From positions 944,382-1,008,381 of the forward strand of contig JAVLUZ010000257.1 of NCBI GenBank assembly GCA_036768485.1: DNA of 64,000 nucleotides, written 5' to 3'. Within the stretch, counting starts at the first letter, position 1; the number at the start of each line of letters is the position of its first letter. The notes below the pieces were generated by a model that did not search any database, was not told the origin of the DNA, and saw nothing but the letters and a program-made list of their open reading frames with translations. The DNA comes from Mermis nigrescens. Taxonomy: Eukaryota > Nematoda > Enoplea > Mermithida > Mermithidae. Shown here one piece after another: positions 36,386 to 47,972 of this stretch. A program made the translations under genes and the position numbers.

Positions 36386-37128
36386 CTCCGTAATCAAGCG
36401 CTCAACCAGCGGCCTGGATCTCGAGACCTCAATAGCTAATTGAAAAATTAAAAATTTACTTTTCAATAATCAATCGGCTGTTGCTTGCATGTGCGAGGCC
36501 GACAAAAAAAATTGTTTTGCTGCTTATTTTCCTTGATTCGTTGCCCTTCTTATTCAAATATCGTTTCTTGAGCAAATTTTCTCAGAGTACGGACCGTACA
36601 TAAAAATTTATTGCGCGTACTGGCTCACATAACAATATAAGATAGCCAACGCTATAGCATAGCTTGTGCTTAACGCTAGCCAATCTTAGAAGATGGCGCA
36701 TGGTTAACTCTAGCCAATGCTTTAGCATAGCGAATGGTCAACTCGACTCTTCTGCACCTGGAGCCGGTTTCCATGAGACGAGTTTCGTCTTAAACTTAAG
36801 TCTAGATCTAAGTCATTAAATTCAAACTAGATTAAGTCCAGATTTAAGTCGGGTTTGATATGAAAATTTAAGTCCAAACTTGCTAAGTCGCAACTTAAGT
36901 TCGAATTAAGTTCTAAATAAAGTTCAGACTTAAGATCCGTCTTGCGAGCAGTCAAACACATCGAAACACGGATTAAAAACCGCTGAGCGAAGTGTTTTAC
37001 AAACACAGATATTGTGAAAGTTTTGGTGCAAAATAGTATCAAAAATTGAATTCGGGGGTATATCGGTCTTTGGGCGTTTTTCAGGTTCTCGGGAGGGGGT
37101 TGAACCCTCATATTCCCACGCCCATACT

Positions 37129-37311
37129 CAGGGGCGGATTTAGCGGGGCCGCCCCCCATCGGCCCAAAATAGTGCGCAAAATTAAGGATTTTTTAGCGAT
37201 TTTCGGGTTAAAACGACTAATTTTTCCGCCCAAGTCAGGGTTCCGCCCCCTTAGGGATTCCGCCCCCTTAGGGGTAATGCCCCCCTCAGGAAAATCCCGG
37301 ATCCGCCATTG
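37129..37311 (+). mobile_element. hAT-like MITE family C, complete
   Basis: A 183-bp copy with exact duplication CCCATACT (37121-37128 and 37312-37319). It appears to have landed at the end of a degraded family A copy (about 37030-37128). Confidence 0.92.
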
Positions 37312-37319
37312 CCCATACT

Positions 37320-38817
37320 TGATCATCTCTATAGATTATAATTATTATCACTGTCTTCGGGAGTCAAATATTGAGCTTCTTCGGGCCAAAATGATGTCAA
37401 AAGCTGTTATAAATGCTCAATTTGTTTACAGATTTTCAGGTCAATTTTAAGCACTTTTGAAGAAAATCTCGAATTTTCATTCATTTTTTGCCTTTATTTT
37501 GCCTTGTTTGTCCTAAATTCATTTGAAGTTTTATTTAACTTTATTTGACCTGGCCCATTCTTAAGTTCAAACTAAGTGTTTAAGTCTGCTGAACTTAAAA
37601 TACTTATTAAAACCGCTAAGTTCACACTCAAGTTGAAAGTTTGAACTTAAGTATGATTTCATACTTAAGTCGCTTTATTAAAAGTGGCCCTCGAGGTCCA
37701 TCTTATATCACAGCCCATGTTATAACAGAGCGCTCGAGCAGCCTCGTACGTTATACAATGGCCTATGTTGTATATTGGGATATGTTATATGACAACGTAT
37801 GCTCCAACGTAGACTACTGATAACATACAGTAAGCCACGGCTTCTTTTCCCCGTACATTGCGTGCGCGGAAAGCCTCCATTTTTCGCAAAACGAGTATTT
37901 TTCTTAAACTAGCGAACGATCAAAATCGAATGCTCGACTATATCGATTAATAATTAATAATATTCAAAGGAATATTAGATTAATAGACTTTTTAAATTGA
38001 TTAGCTGTTACGGGCTCGTTGTTAGCGCGAAACTGAGTTTTTTTCGAATTGATAAGAAAATTATTTAGTCGACTTCGGCCCGTTTTACGATATTGCGAAC
38101 GACCGGGCGAAAAAACGCGCGAAATTTTCTTGTTTATTTGGAATCGACGTTGAAATTATTATTATTATTATTATGGTAATTTTTTACCCTCTTTTCATCG
38201 CGAAAACTAACAAATAAACCTGTTTTTCTGCGCGGTTTATTCGAAACCGAGAAGACCGTCGAGTGACATCATTCAACGCCTCGTAGTTACACAATTAAAA
38301 TATGCATTGAATAAACGAAAAAAATGTCGAATTCGACATTCATTTAAAAAATCTCGTGGCCAACATAAGCGCATTTTAGCTTTGTGCGTTGATTGCCCGA
38401 GGCGTAAATTAATAATTCGATTTTTCCGTCGACTGTACTATACCGCGTACGTATGGAAATAATTTCCTGGTTTCGATCGGCTCGAATGGCTAATTTTTAT
38501 TGAATAAATAAATATATAAAAGCGATCGAATTCTTGAGGGAAGTGCTATTATACAAACATCGATATATCTTGCTTGGAAAACATGCAAAACATTAAGCTG
38601 CTGCTTAAAATGTCGTGTGTTTTTGTTTGTGAATGTTATTAAACGAATATTCAATACGGACGACGTACATAAATCGAAGTGTATCGCAGAATGAATTATA
38701 GATAAGTTTTAACAAACGCAAAAAGTATCAAAGTAAAAAATGTGATACAATTATCATAAATTTATCATGAACATGCATTGTGTTGCTTGAAAAGATATTA
38801 ATTGCTAAAAACTAAGG
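37320..38817. other. Intron 8 sequence, no gene
   Basis: AT-rich intron. A stretch at 37540-37690 and 36790-36950 repeats AAGTTTGAACTTAAGT-like phrases in both orientations, probably a degraded palindromic repeat. No coding frame. Confidence 0.4.
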
Positions 38818-38825
38818 GTTATAAT

Positions 38826-39370
38826 CATAGGTGGGCAGCACCGAAATTCTGGGGGGGGGTGAAAAAATTTCCAAAGGTCAAAAATGGTCTTAAAAGTGGT
38901 CGTATGGCGAAAAAAATATCATTTTTCGACGTTCCTCATCGAGCACTATCCAATGGCATTAAAAAATCGCTAAAAAAGCAAAAAAATTTTCAAAATTTTT
39001 ATATTGGGGGGGCGGGGTATTTTGATTTCTGGAGGGGTTTTTCAAATTCTGAAGGGTGCATACCACACCTGGGCGTGGGGGGGGGGTTTGGGGGGGTATG
39101 CACCCCCCCAGAAACCAAAATACCCCCCCCAGAAATCAAAATACCCCCCCCCCAGAATTCAATTTTTGAAAATTTTTTTCGTTTTTTTCGCAATTTTTTG
39201 ATGCCAATGGATAGTGCTTGATGAGAAACGTCGAAAAATGGTGTTTTTATCGCCATACCACCATTTTTAAGGCCATTTTTCGACCTTCAAAAAATCTGCA
39301 CCCCCCCCCCCAGAATTTTCTTGCTGCCCACGTATGGTGCATACCCCCCAAACCCCCCACGCCCATGTGT
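38826..39370 (+). mobile_element. hAT-like MITE family A, split by a nested copy
   Basis: A forward copy from CATAGGTGGGCAGC to CCCATGTGT, split by another family A element at 39064-39336. Flanks GTTATAAT and ATTATAAA match at 6 of 8 bases, so the duplication is decayed. Confidence 0.8.
39064..39336 (-). mobile_element. hAT-like MITE family A, nested in family A
   Basis: A 273-bp reverse copy with exact duplication GTGCATAC (39056-39063 and 39337-39344), inserted into the GGTGCATACCCCCC segment of the older copy. Confidence 0.93.
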
Positions 39371-39951
39371 CATTATAAAGGGTTATGGATGAGGTTTAGA
39401 ATCTTTTACAGCTTTGTTAGTTTTTTATGAATTCGGATTTTTCAATTTTTCTTTAGAAATGCTTGAATTGAAAGAATCTCTTTCAGTTAAGTATTTTACG
39501 AGACAGTTTGAATTTCCTCTTGTCTTAGTTAGCCTAATAGCTGTTATTTCTGAACAGGACTAAACATTTTGCGTCATACTAAGACCATTAATTCTCTAAT
39601 TATCACGCTTTAATGTCATAGTAATAAAACTATGATGAATTATTTAGCGATTAAAATCTATAAAGTAACATTGTATGGTAAAATTTATAAAATTAAAAAA
39701 AATTAATAAAAATTGAATAAAATTTTGAAATAAAATTGTCGTTAAAATTCCAAAAAATCAAGGTCTCGTGATGAAAAATGCTAAAAAATGCTACGACCGT
39801 ATCAAATCTTTTTTGGGTATATACAGCATGGTTTGCCTGACAGGCAATCTTTCACAAATTCCGCGTTCTGGGGGGACAAGCTTCACAGACTCTGTCATCA
39901 AGACTTACGGAGCATACATGGGTAGCAGCCCAATTCTAGGGGGTCTTAGCG

Positions 39952-40219
39952 CATAGGTGGGCGGCACCAAGGTTCTAGGGGGAGGGTTCAAGATCTTTTC
40001 AAAGGTCAAAAAAATGACCTTAAAAGTGTTGGTATGGCGAAAAACACAATTTTTCAACGTTTCTCATCGAGCACTATCCATTGGCATCAAAAAATTGCGG
40101 AAAAAACGAAAAAATTTCAAAAATTGAAATCTGGGGGGTTATTTTGATTTCTGGGGGGTGTTTTGGTTTATCCCGGGGGGGTGCATACCTCCCAAACCCT
40201 ACCCCCACGCCCAGGTATG
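39952..40219 (+). mobile_element. hAT-like MITE family A, complete
   Basis: A 268-bp copy, CATAGGTGGGCGGC to CCAGGTATG. Flanks GTCTTAGC and GTCTGAGT are a decayed duplication. Confidence 0.8.
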
Positions 40220-40943
40220 GGTCTGAGTGGTGTAAAACTGGCAAAAATCTCCAAAAACATGCCAAAAATTCAATTTTTTGTGTTTATCAATTTTAGTTTG
40301 TATAATTAATGAAATACGAGTATCGTAAATATTATGATAGTTGAAACTGTCCTGTCGATTTTAAGTACTTGTTTTGGAAAAAATTTTCATTTTTTATTGA
40401 CTTTTGGTCTACTATTAGGATTATTTTTCACATAAAATTTCCCATTCTTCTATTCTCGGAGGTCCTGACCATAAATGCTCAGCATGTGAAAGTGAAAATT
40501 TGTTTTAAAATGCCTCTTGGCCTTAAAAACGGTGGACATGCGTCAAAAATACCATTTTCAGGCGTTTCTTACTAAGCGCTTCGTTTCTAGATTAGGGAAA
40601 TATGAGAAATTTGTAAAAATTCCAAAAAATTAGAGCAAATGAACCAAATTTAGTAAAAAAATAAGTAATTGGCTCGAAGAGACGATAAGTTGATACTTTT
40701 GAGCCAATGGATCGTTAGAAACGTTAAAAACAAGGCCTTTTCTACGTTTTTATTAGGAAAATCATAAATTCTGGGTTGCGAATGGGAAACCCCTCTTCCA
40801 GATCATGCATGGAACCCCCAACTCACCGCTTTCCAATCCTCCAACATTCCACGTGTGAATGTCTGCTTGAAACTCAAATTATCCCGAAAACGTATGTGTA
40901 TGTGATTGGCAAGACGCTATGTATGTAAACGTACATTATGTAG

Positions 40944-41345
40944 GAAATGATTTCAAACGGCGCGACGTCGCCGCCGACCGCCGTCGCCGACAAAGCCGCG
41001 GCGTCGCTGCGCTGCGAATACTGCGCGTTCCGTTGTTACGATCACGCGACGCTGCAAATGCACGTCATCGACGCGCATCAACGCGAAGTTCGCGGTCGCG
41101 CCGCGTCGCTGGCCGAACAAGCGGCGCTGGACGCGTTGGGCGGCGGCCGACAAGCCGGCGACGTCGCGGCGGCGACGACGACCGCCGCCGTGACAGCGTT
41201 GACGACTACGGCGGCCTCGAACGCCGTCTTCACGAGCGTCGCCGCTGTCGGCGACGCCGCCGCCACCATCGCCGTTGTCGACGGTCGGCGTCGCATCGAC
41301 GAAACCGTCGAACGCATCGCCGCCGCGCGTCTCAACGGATTGCAA
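40944..41345 (+). CDS. Zinc-finger gene, exon 9 (1 finger)
   Basis: The acceptor TTATGTAG ends at 40943. The exon is 402 nt, phase 0 at both ends. One finger (CEYCAFRC..., C-x2-C-x12-H-x4-H) at about residue 27, then a long Ala/Thr/Val-rich helix-prone stretch. It ends ARLNGLQ before a strong donor CAA|GTAAGT at 41346. The other long frames here are GC-bias shadows. Confidence 0.87.
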
Positions 41346-41652
41346 GTAAGTAACATATTACAAGCATTATATATTATAACATTATTTATTTATGTACGCA
41401 ATTGTTAAAAATATATTATCGAACTGAATTATTTTTTATTGTCGCTGAAAAATTGGAGTCAAAAATGGATTCAAAATTAAACATTCTAGCAAAATCGCTT
41501 GAAATTGATTTCGAATTGCGGATTGTAGTTTATTTGACATTTTTGCCCTCAAGCTAGCAGGACCATTTAGCTCGATAAACTTCTTCGGCTGACCTACCAT
41601 CATGCCAGCCTGTTCCCATAGCGGCCAGTCCACGCGGATAAATGCTCAACGT

Positions 41653-41844
41653 CAGGGGCGGATTTAGGGGGTGCGGGGGGCGGCCGCCCCCCCCTCCCCA
41701 TTGGCCCAAAATAATGCGCAAAATTAAGCATTTTTGAGCGATTTTTAGCGATTTTCGGTTTAAAACGGCTAATTTTTCCGGCCAAGTCAGGGTTCCGCCC
41801 CCTGGGGGTACCGCCCCCTTAGGAAAATCTTAGATCCGCCACTG
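41653..41844 (+). mobile_element. hAT-like MITE family C, complete
   Basis: A 192-bp copy with exact duplication CTCAACGT (41645-41652 and 41845-41852), in intron 9. Confidence 0.93.
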
Positions 41845-42699
41845 CTCAACGTGGTCGGTGGGGGATTAGCTGGATGGCTCTTATGAATTAAGTAGCTCTA
41901 AAAATCGATTTAAATGACAAAATAGCGTTAAGACTGCTTTAAACCTCCGTTTGTGGTCGGTTTGAAACACGTTTGTGAGAAAGTGTGATTTTCGCCCGTT
42001 CTTTCCCTAAATTTTACCTTATTTTTTGAACTTGGGTCGTGGACTCTCCTTGGTTTGTTCAGGCGTCCTACTTTGAATGGAATTAAGCCTCCAATGCACG
42101 GTCTGGGGTTAGTTACTGCGCTTTTTGGGGCTAAAGGTAGATCAATTTCGAGCACTTTCGATGCAATTTTTCGATTTATCATTCATTTTCGCCCTTCATT
42201 TTGCCTCATCCCCCAGAAAATGCTATCATTTATCCGTTCTGGAGATCTACGCCGTACTTCTTCTCGGAGGAATCGGAGGTCGGATTTAACCCCTCTTTCA
42301 AAACTGATGCTGACCCCCCCCCCCTTCGCGAAAATGACTGTGACTACCCGCTCGTCGATTTTCAAAATTAGCGTATAAATGTGCATTTTAAGCATTTATA
42401 GCCAACTTTTGACTCAAAAGTATTCAATTTCAGTCATTTTGCGACTATATTTTGTTGAATTCACTTGTATTTCTCCGATTCCTTCGGAAGCTTGTTTTAC
42501 GTTTATTATGTTCTAGAAATAACGAGCGTTGTCCTGAACGTCAAAAAACTGAGTTCCGACGTGTACTCATCGTTTTCAGTCCCAAAAAAATCAAAAAGTT
42601 TTCGACGCTGATTCCCCTAGAATTTCCACGCAGTGCCCCGAACCCCTCCTCTTATGTGCGCGCCTGGGTACAACCCGTGAGCTTGACGTTTCACTGTAG

Positions 42700-43008
42700 C
42701 AGCCGCGCGTCTTGCCGGCACCTAAAGCCGCGGTCGCCGTCCCTGCGACGTCGCCGACGTCAGCGGCGAACGGCGCCGCAACGGCGACCAATCGGCTGCC
42801 GATGGTGGCTCGCAACGATCTCGGCACGAAAATGTACAAATGCAGCTACTGCAATTATTACACGCGATGGATCTCGAATTTGTCGACGCACGAAAAGCGT
42901 CACAACGTCAGCGGCGGCCAGCCGTTGAACCGCACCGACCGACCGTTCGTTTGCCGCGTCTGCTTACGCGCCTACCGCTACGCCCATTCTTTACAACGGC
43001 ACATGGAC
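42700..43008 (+). CDS. Zinc-finger gene, exon 10 (1.8 fingers)
   Basis: The acceptor TCACTGTAG ends at 42699. The exon is 309 nt, phase 0 at both ends. It has an Ala/Pro-rich start, a finger CSYCNYYT... (C-x2-C-x12-H-x3-H), and a second finger starting CRVCLRAY that stops at ...QRHMD, one residue before its final histidine pair is complete. The donor is GAC|GTAATT at 43009. The missing histidine is supplied by the first codons of exon 11 (VH), which confirms this splice. Confidence 0.88.
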
Positions 43009-43300
43009 GTAATTTTACTTTACACTTTCTTAGCGGCTTTACACTTTGAGCTATTTTCATTAAATTTGCGCTTCGAAAATTAAGCTCGTAGTACCAACTT
43101 TACACTTTCGTTTACACCTCGGATTAGCGGCTTTGCGCTTTGAGACATTTTCATTAAGTTGCGCTTAAAAATCTTATTAAAACTGTTTTATTACACCTTC
43201 GTTCTTTACAAGGACATATGGACGTGAGCTTCGTAGTACTTTTTACCCTTCCGTTTTCACCAAAGCTTATATACCCACTTTGCTTTGAGATATTTTCTCA
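42985..43300 (+). repeat. Degenerate tandem repeat beginning at the exon 10 donor
   Basis: The end of exon 10 (TTCTTTACAACGGCACATGGACGT) recurs 215 bp later in the intron as TTCTTTACAAGGACATATGGACGTG. Between and after, TTTGAGAYATTTTCATTAA-type blocks recur near 43050, 43140 and 43290. Confidence 0.65.
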
Positions 43301-44133
43301 TTAATTTTCAGTCTAAAAATTTATTTGAATTTATAGTTTCAATCCAATTTGTACTTTGCACTCTTTTTTCTTTCTTTTCTGTTTCTTTTTGAATTTTATC
43401 GCTTTTGTACATTTACGCATCTAAATCTTGGGATCGAAGAAGCGGCATTAATTTTGCAATGTTTTTTCGTATGATGGTCGCGGTTCACGTGTGGACTTTC
43501 GGCTACTATGCAATCTGTCGGCCTTTCGTAATTACACGGAAACCATATTTATTATATAATTATACTGTATTTGTATTATTTTATTTTATTATTTTTATTT
43601 TTTATATTGAATTACATTTTTGCATTCGCAGTTTGTAATTCTATAGGTCAACTGATTTGAAAAACGCTGCGAATGGTGAAATTATCGACATCGATTCTGT
43701 CCCAGATTTGCATTACAGTTTTGAAAATTCTTAAAGACGCGGGCTTTTCAATATGCAAATATGCATTCGTATGCATGAATCTTCAATTTTGTTACGCAAT
43801 TCCGTCGAGTCATTAGGTTTTAGGAAATTGAACCTTTGATTCGTAAATTTACTTTTAGAATATTATTGCTTCAATCGCTCCACGCCACAACGAGCCTGTT
43901 TGTAGCGATTAAGTAATCGAGTATAGCGTGTCGTATAAAAAAGCCGTGCAGTTGGTTCATTTCGTAATTTAAACGGCGATGAATGATTAAAGCACCTAAT
44001 AAAAATATCTTAAAATACTACAAATGAAAAATCAAATTTAAAAATGGCGCACTTTACGCTGATTAGCTCGCGCGACATCACTTAGTATGCTACGCTAATT
44101 TGAATAACTTTGGTATTAGTTTGCAGTAATTGA
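43301..44133. other. Intron 10, AT-rich, no gene
   Basis: No domain or exon-like stretch; the 77-codon frame at 43405 is hydrophobic low-complexity sequence without motif. Confidence 0.45.
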
Positions 44134-44141
44134 TGTGTAAT

Positions 44142-45889
44142 CAGAGGCGTAGCCAGGATTCTGGTTCGGGGGGCATAAACAAAAATTTTTAAGACTACTT
44201 TTGCATCGAATGCCAGTAACGTTATGTATAGTAAAACTGAGCTTTTTTACTTTTTGTAGCCCAGTGTTTTTTCGTACAAGATCCGTTTGTACATGTACAA
44301 AGATGGCCCTCAAAAGTCTTTGTACATTTTGAAGACACAGATTTTTGAGTACTGCAATATGGTACGGTAGCGATTTCAGTGTGGTAAAAACAGTTGTTCG
44401 ACTTTTGGTAGTGTATTTTAGCTAATTTCTGGGTCCCTAAGGGCAAAAATCATTAATAATCGTCTTAGAACGGCGCGAAGCGCCGAAAAATTTGACATTT
44501 TTCCTTCTGAAATGCAATTTCTGCCAGTATAAAGATATATAGAACACATAATTACTCATTTCGGCGCGAAGTGCCGAAAATTTTTGGAATTTCTACCGTT
44601 TTCATGTAGAATTTACGGTCTTTATATTGACAAAAATTTCGGAAATTATAAGTGGCGCAAAGTGCCGAGAAATTTAGTCATTTTTTACCGCCCTCAACAT
44701 TTTGTAGCTCGGTGAATGATAATAGTCTGACAGAGCAGAAAATTATCAAATTTGTATAAAAGAATTTTGACAGTTCAAGCTTCTAACAAGAAAACTGCGA
44801 ATTACTAACTTTGTCTGAAGATGTTTTGAGTGATTCGGGCTTTTAAGCGCAATGCTGGAGCTTTACAAAAAGAAAGAACAATAACTGGCGGCACTATGCG
44901 CCGGTAAATTTTGACGCTTTTGCACTTTAAACTCAATTTATATCGCTTAAATCATACAAAAAAAGACAAATTAATGCCGGCGCGAAACGCCGAAAATTTT
45001 TAGAAATTCCTAACCCTTCTACCTGGCTTGTTCTCCCTAAAATCTCGTTGCACATGTACAATAAGATTTTACGCTTGCGGGGGTCTGGGATGGCGCGCTC
45101 AAGCGTTTCCAGCGGGGTCGGGGCAGAGTCCCGGAAAATTTGTAAAAAAAGCATTTTAATGTAAAATAGTAACGTTAAAATTTTCGCGAAATCGGCAAAA
45201 TCTCGGTTCTGAATCAAGCAAGCCCAAAAATACTTAAAATTGATTAACTTCAACATTGCACAAAACTTCTAAGCTGAAATGCGTTTTTTGACCTCTTCTA
45301 ATTACATAGCGCAGCAACGGGTCGCTGCCAATGAGATATAGAAACATGCATCAGTGAAAATTTTGTTCTTACCGTTTTCACGCCCATTTGTGGCCTTCTT
45401 ATTTACAAGATGCAGTTCAGAAAACAGGAAATGCGCAAAAACATAAGAAAATTTGGCCATTCCTTTCATTTAAAATAGGATTATGTGTCCTTGTAAAGAA
45501 AGACAAACAAAGCAAAGAATATACAAACTGGTGCACAAAAGACAAACAAAGCAGAGAATAGACAAACTGGTACACAATCATTTTCGCACTTTTACTATTA
45601 GGCTGAAGAAGCATGCGCAGTTTCCATCAACGAACAAATAGTGCATTAAATTACTAAAGTGACGTGAAGTGTTGGATTATTTTAGCCGATTCAAGCTTTT
45701 TACTTCATTAGATCTATATAACAATAAATAATAATGACTCGGCGCGAAGCGCTGGAAAATTTTGACGGTTTTGCCTTTTTGAACTCAGTTTTCTGGACAC
45801 ACATTATTGCAACAGACAAATAAACAATATTTCTGAAAAAATTTTGGGAGGGGGGCATGTGCCCCCGATGCCCCCTGGCTACGCCTATG
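44142..45889 (+). mobile_element. hAT-like element, CAGAGGCGTAGCCAGG ends
   Basis: A 1,748-bp element from CAGAGGCGTAGCCAGG to CCTGGCTACGCCTATG with exact duplication TGTGTAAT (44134-44141 and 45890-45897). It carries several GGCGCGAAGCGCC palindromes (about 44473, 44563, 44974, 45742). It keeps the empty target sites for two MITEs present in its paralogue at 21354-22890. No intact transposase frame, so non-autonomous or decayed. Confidence 0.92.
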
Positions 45890-46194
45890 TGTGTAATCCG
45901 TATAAATCAAGTCGACAACGATTTTAAAGTTCACATAGGCGAACTTGGGCTGGACCCCCAGAATCTGGGACCCCTCCCTCCAAATCAATAGACCCTCAGA
46001 GCTGAATTTCTGGTGCTCTTTTTGGCTATTTCGCCCCATCGGACTTTCTCCGCCCCAGAATTTAATTGCTGCCCATGTGTAGTTTACAGTCTTCGAGATT
46101 TGAAAATCCATGTTATTCTGTCAGCAGAAGATAGTAAACTCTTCTGCGATTCTGATTTGTCAACGAAGAGTGTCAACTCACTATTAATCGATAG

Positions 46195-46824
46195 GTGCAT
46201 CGATTATCCGCATTCGGTATTCACGCCATGCAAATGATGGCGGCGGCGCCCCATTTGTCCGGCCCGACGTTGCCGAACGATACCAGCGAATGCTCGTCGT
46301 CCAACACGACGGCCATCGATTCGTCGGACGGTAGAAACGGCGTCGGCGACGACGTCAGCGTCGCGAAGCGGCCGCCGAATTTCGCGCCAGAACCGCAATC
46401 GACCAATGGAAATTCGACCTCGGCGACGGTCGACCAATCGGCTAACGACGCGCTCTCCGACTCGCCGTTCGCGGACCAAACGGACCAATCGTCGAAGCGT
46501 CGCCTGCGTCACGTGATTTCCGGCCAATCGAAACGACGGTACATTTGCGGATTTTGTCAAAAACCGTTCCGAAATCGCGAACTCTACCGCATGCACTTGT
46601 GGACGATTCACAAGACGTCGAAATGGTCGCCGGACGCGATCGCCGTCGGCCCGAAAAAATGGTACCGTTGCAAAATTTGCGGTTTGGCGGCCAAAGTTTA
46701 CGGCCAACTGTGTAAACATTTAGTCGACGCACACAACGTCATTCCTCGCCGTTTTCGCAATCAGCGGAACGTCGTTTCGAAAGCTAATAAAATTATCGAT
46801 TTAACCATGACCAAAACCGTACGG
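46195..46824 (+). CDS. Zinc-finger gene, exon 11 (end of one finger plus two)
   Basis: The acceptor ATCGATAG ends at 46194. The exon is 630 nt, phase 0. Its first codons VH complete the last finger of exon 10. A Ser/Thr/Asn-rich linker of about 100 residues follows, then two fingers: CGFCQKPF... (C-x2-C-x12-H-x4-H, after a basic SKRRYI) and CKICGLAA.... A basic tail (PRRFRNQRN) may serve nuclear import. The donor is CGG|GTGAAA at 46825. The 171-codon frame on the other strand is a shadow. Confidence 0.87.
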
Positions 46825-46939
46825 GTGAAATTTGTGTTGTCATTTCGTTTTACTTTAGCGTACGTGAAAAAGAAATTTGTAAAAATTAAAAAAATGTAAA
46901 TTAGGAATTCGTAAAATTAAAAAAACAATCATGTGATGT

Positions 46940-47001
46940 CAATTATTACAGCAATTATTAATTATTAAATTATAAATAATTAATAATAATTATTATTATT
47001 A

Positions 47002-47034
<33 letters not shown>

Positions 47035-47115
47035 CTCAATTACTACAATTATTATACAATTATTCAATTATTACAATTATTTATTACAATTATTACAATT
47101 ATTCAATTAACAATT
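46940..47115. repeat. (ATT/AAT)n microsatellite-like tract
   Basis: Runs of AATTATTAATTATT and AATAATAATAATATTATTATTATT in intron 11; self-complementary, so able to fold. Confidence 0.75.
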
Positions 47116-47972
47116 AAATTCGTTAATGGAGAAGAAATTTGCAAAAATTTAAAAAAATTATAATTTAGAAATTTGTAAAACTTGACAAATTTAAAACAAG
47201 ATACGAATTTCTGTTTAAATGCGTACGGCAGGCTTTGTGATATCATTTCGCCTGCCTGGCGTAATTAGAAATATTTATTAAAATTTAAATCAATAAATTA
47301 ATAAATTTGTAGGTAAAATTGAAGATTTAAAAAAGCGGAAAATTTCTGACCAAAACTGTCGGGTGGGCTTTGTGATGTTATTTCGCATACCTGGCGTAAA
47401 TAAGAAATCTAAAAAAATTTTAGAAAAAATTAATATTAAGAAATTTATAAAATTTAGGAATTGCATTGAAAAATTTCGAAATTTGCAATAAATTTATATT
47501 ATAATGCTAACATTGTGTAAAATGTGAAGCGCACGGAAGGTTTGGGAACAGGATAGCCGGAACATGTGAAATTCAACTGCTCCTCCGCTATTAAATAACG
47601 GCGCAAAATGCCAAAAATACAGCCAGCCTGGATCCAATGCCTCCAGCAAATTCGAAAACAGAGTTTTCGGAAAATTTTGCACTTTTTTTCCTATTTTTTA
47701 TGCTAATATATAGGGCTCGCTCGGTAGCAATTAAAAATTTAGCCCCTATCGCCACTTTGTTGCATCTTTTCCCTGACCTTTGAAAACTTTTTGGCCCCTA
47801 ACAGATCAATCGAAGGCCCTGCTTATTTTCGAATGAGATTCTTATTAATTGTAGGTTTAGCACGGCAAATAAAGCAGGGAATCCAGCATAACTAATGCAT
47901 AAAAATCGTCATTTTATAAATAATCTTTTAGATATATGTTAGATGTATGATTATTCGATTGTTGATATGTAG

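Noticed and set aside
38802..39221. 139-codon ORF and many similar Lys/Phe/Gly-rich ORFs elsewhere
   Set aside because: Translations of family A MITEs, recurring in every copy regardless of reading frame; no evidence of selection for protein.
40919..41356. 144-codon and 130-codon alternative frames over exon 9
   Set aside because: Arg- or Asp-rich shadows without motifs.
42452..42928. 158-codon ORF overlapping exon 10
   Set aside because: Different frame from the two fingers; the 3' half is a shadow and the 5' half is intron.
46204..46719. 171-codon ORF on the minus strand
   Set aside because: Antisense shadow of exon 11, caused by the CpG-rich codon use; no domain.
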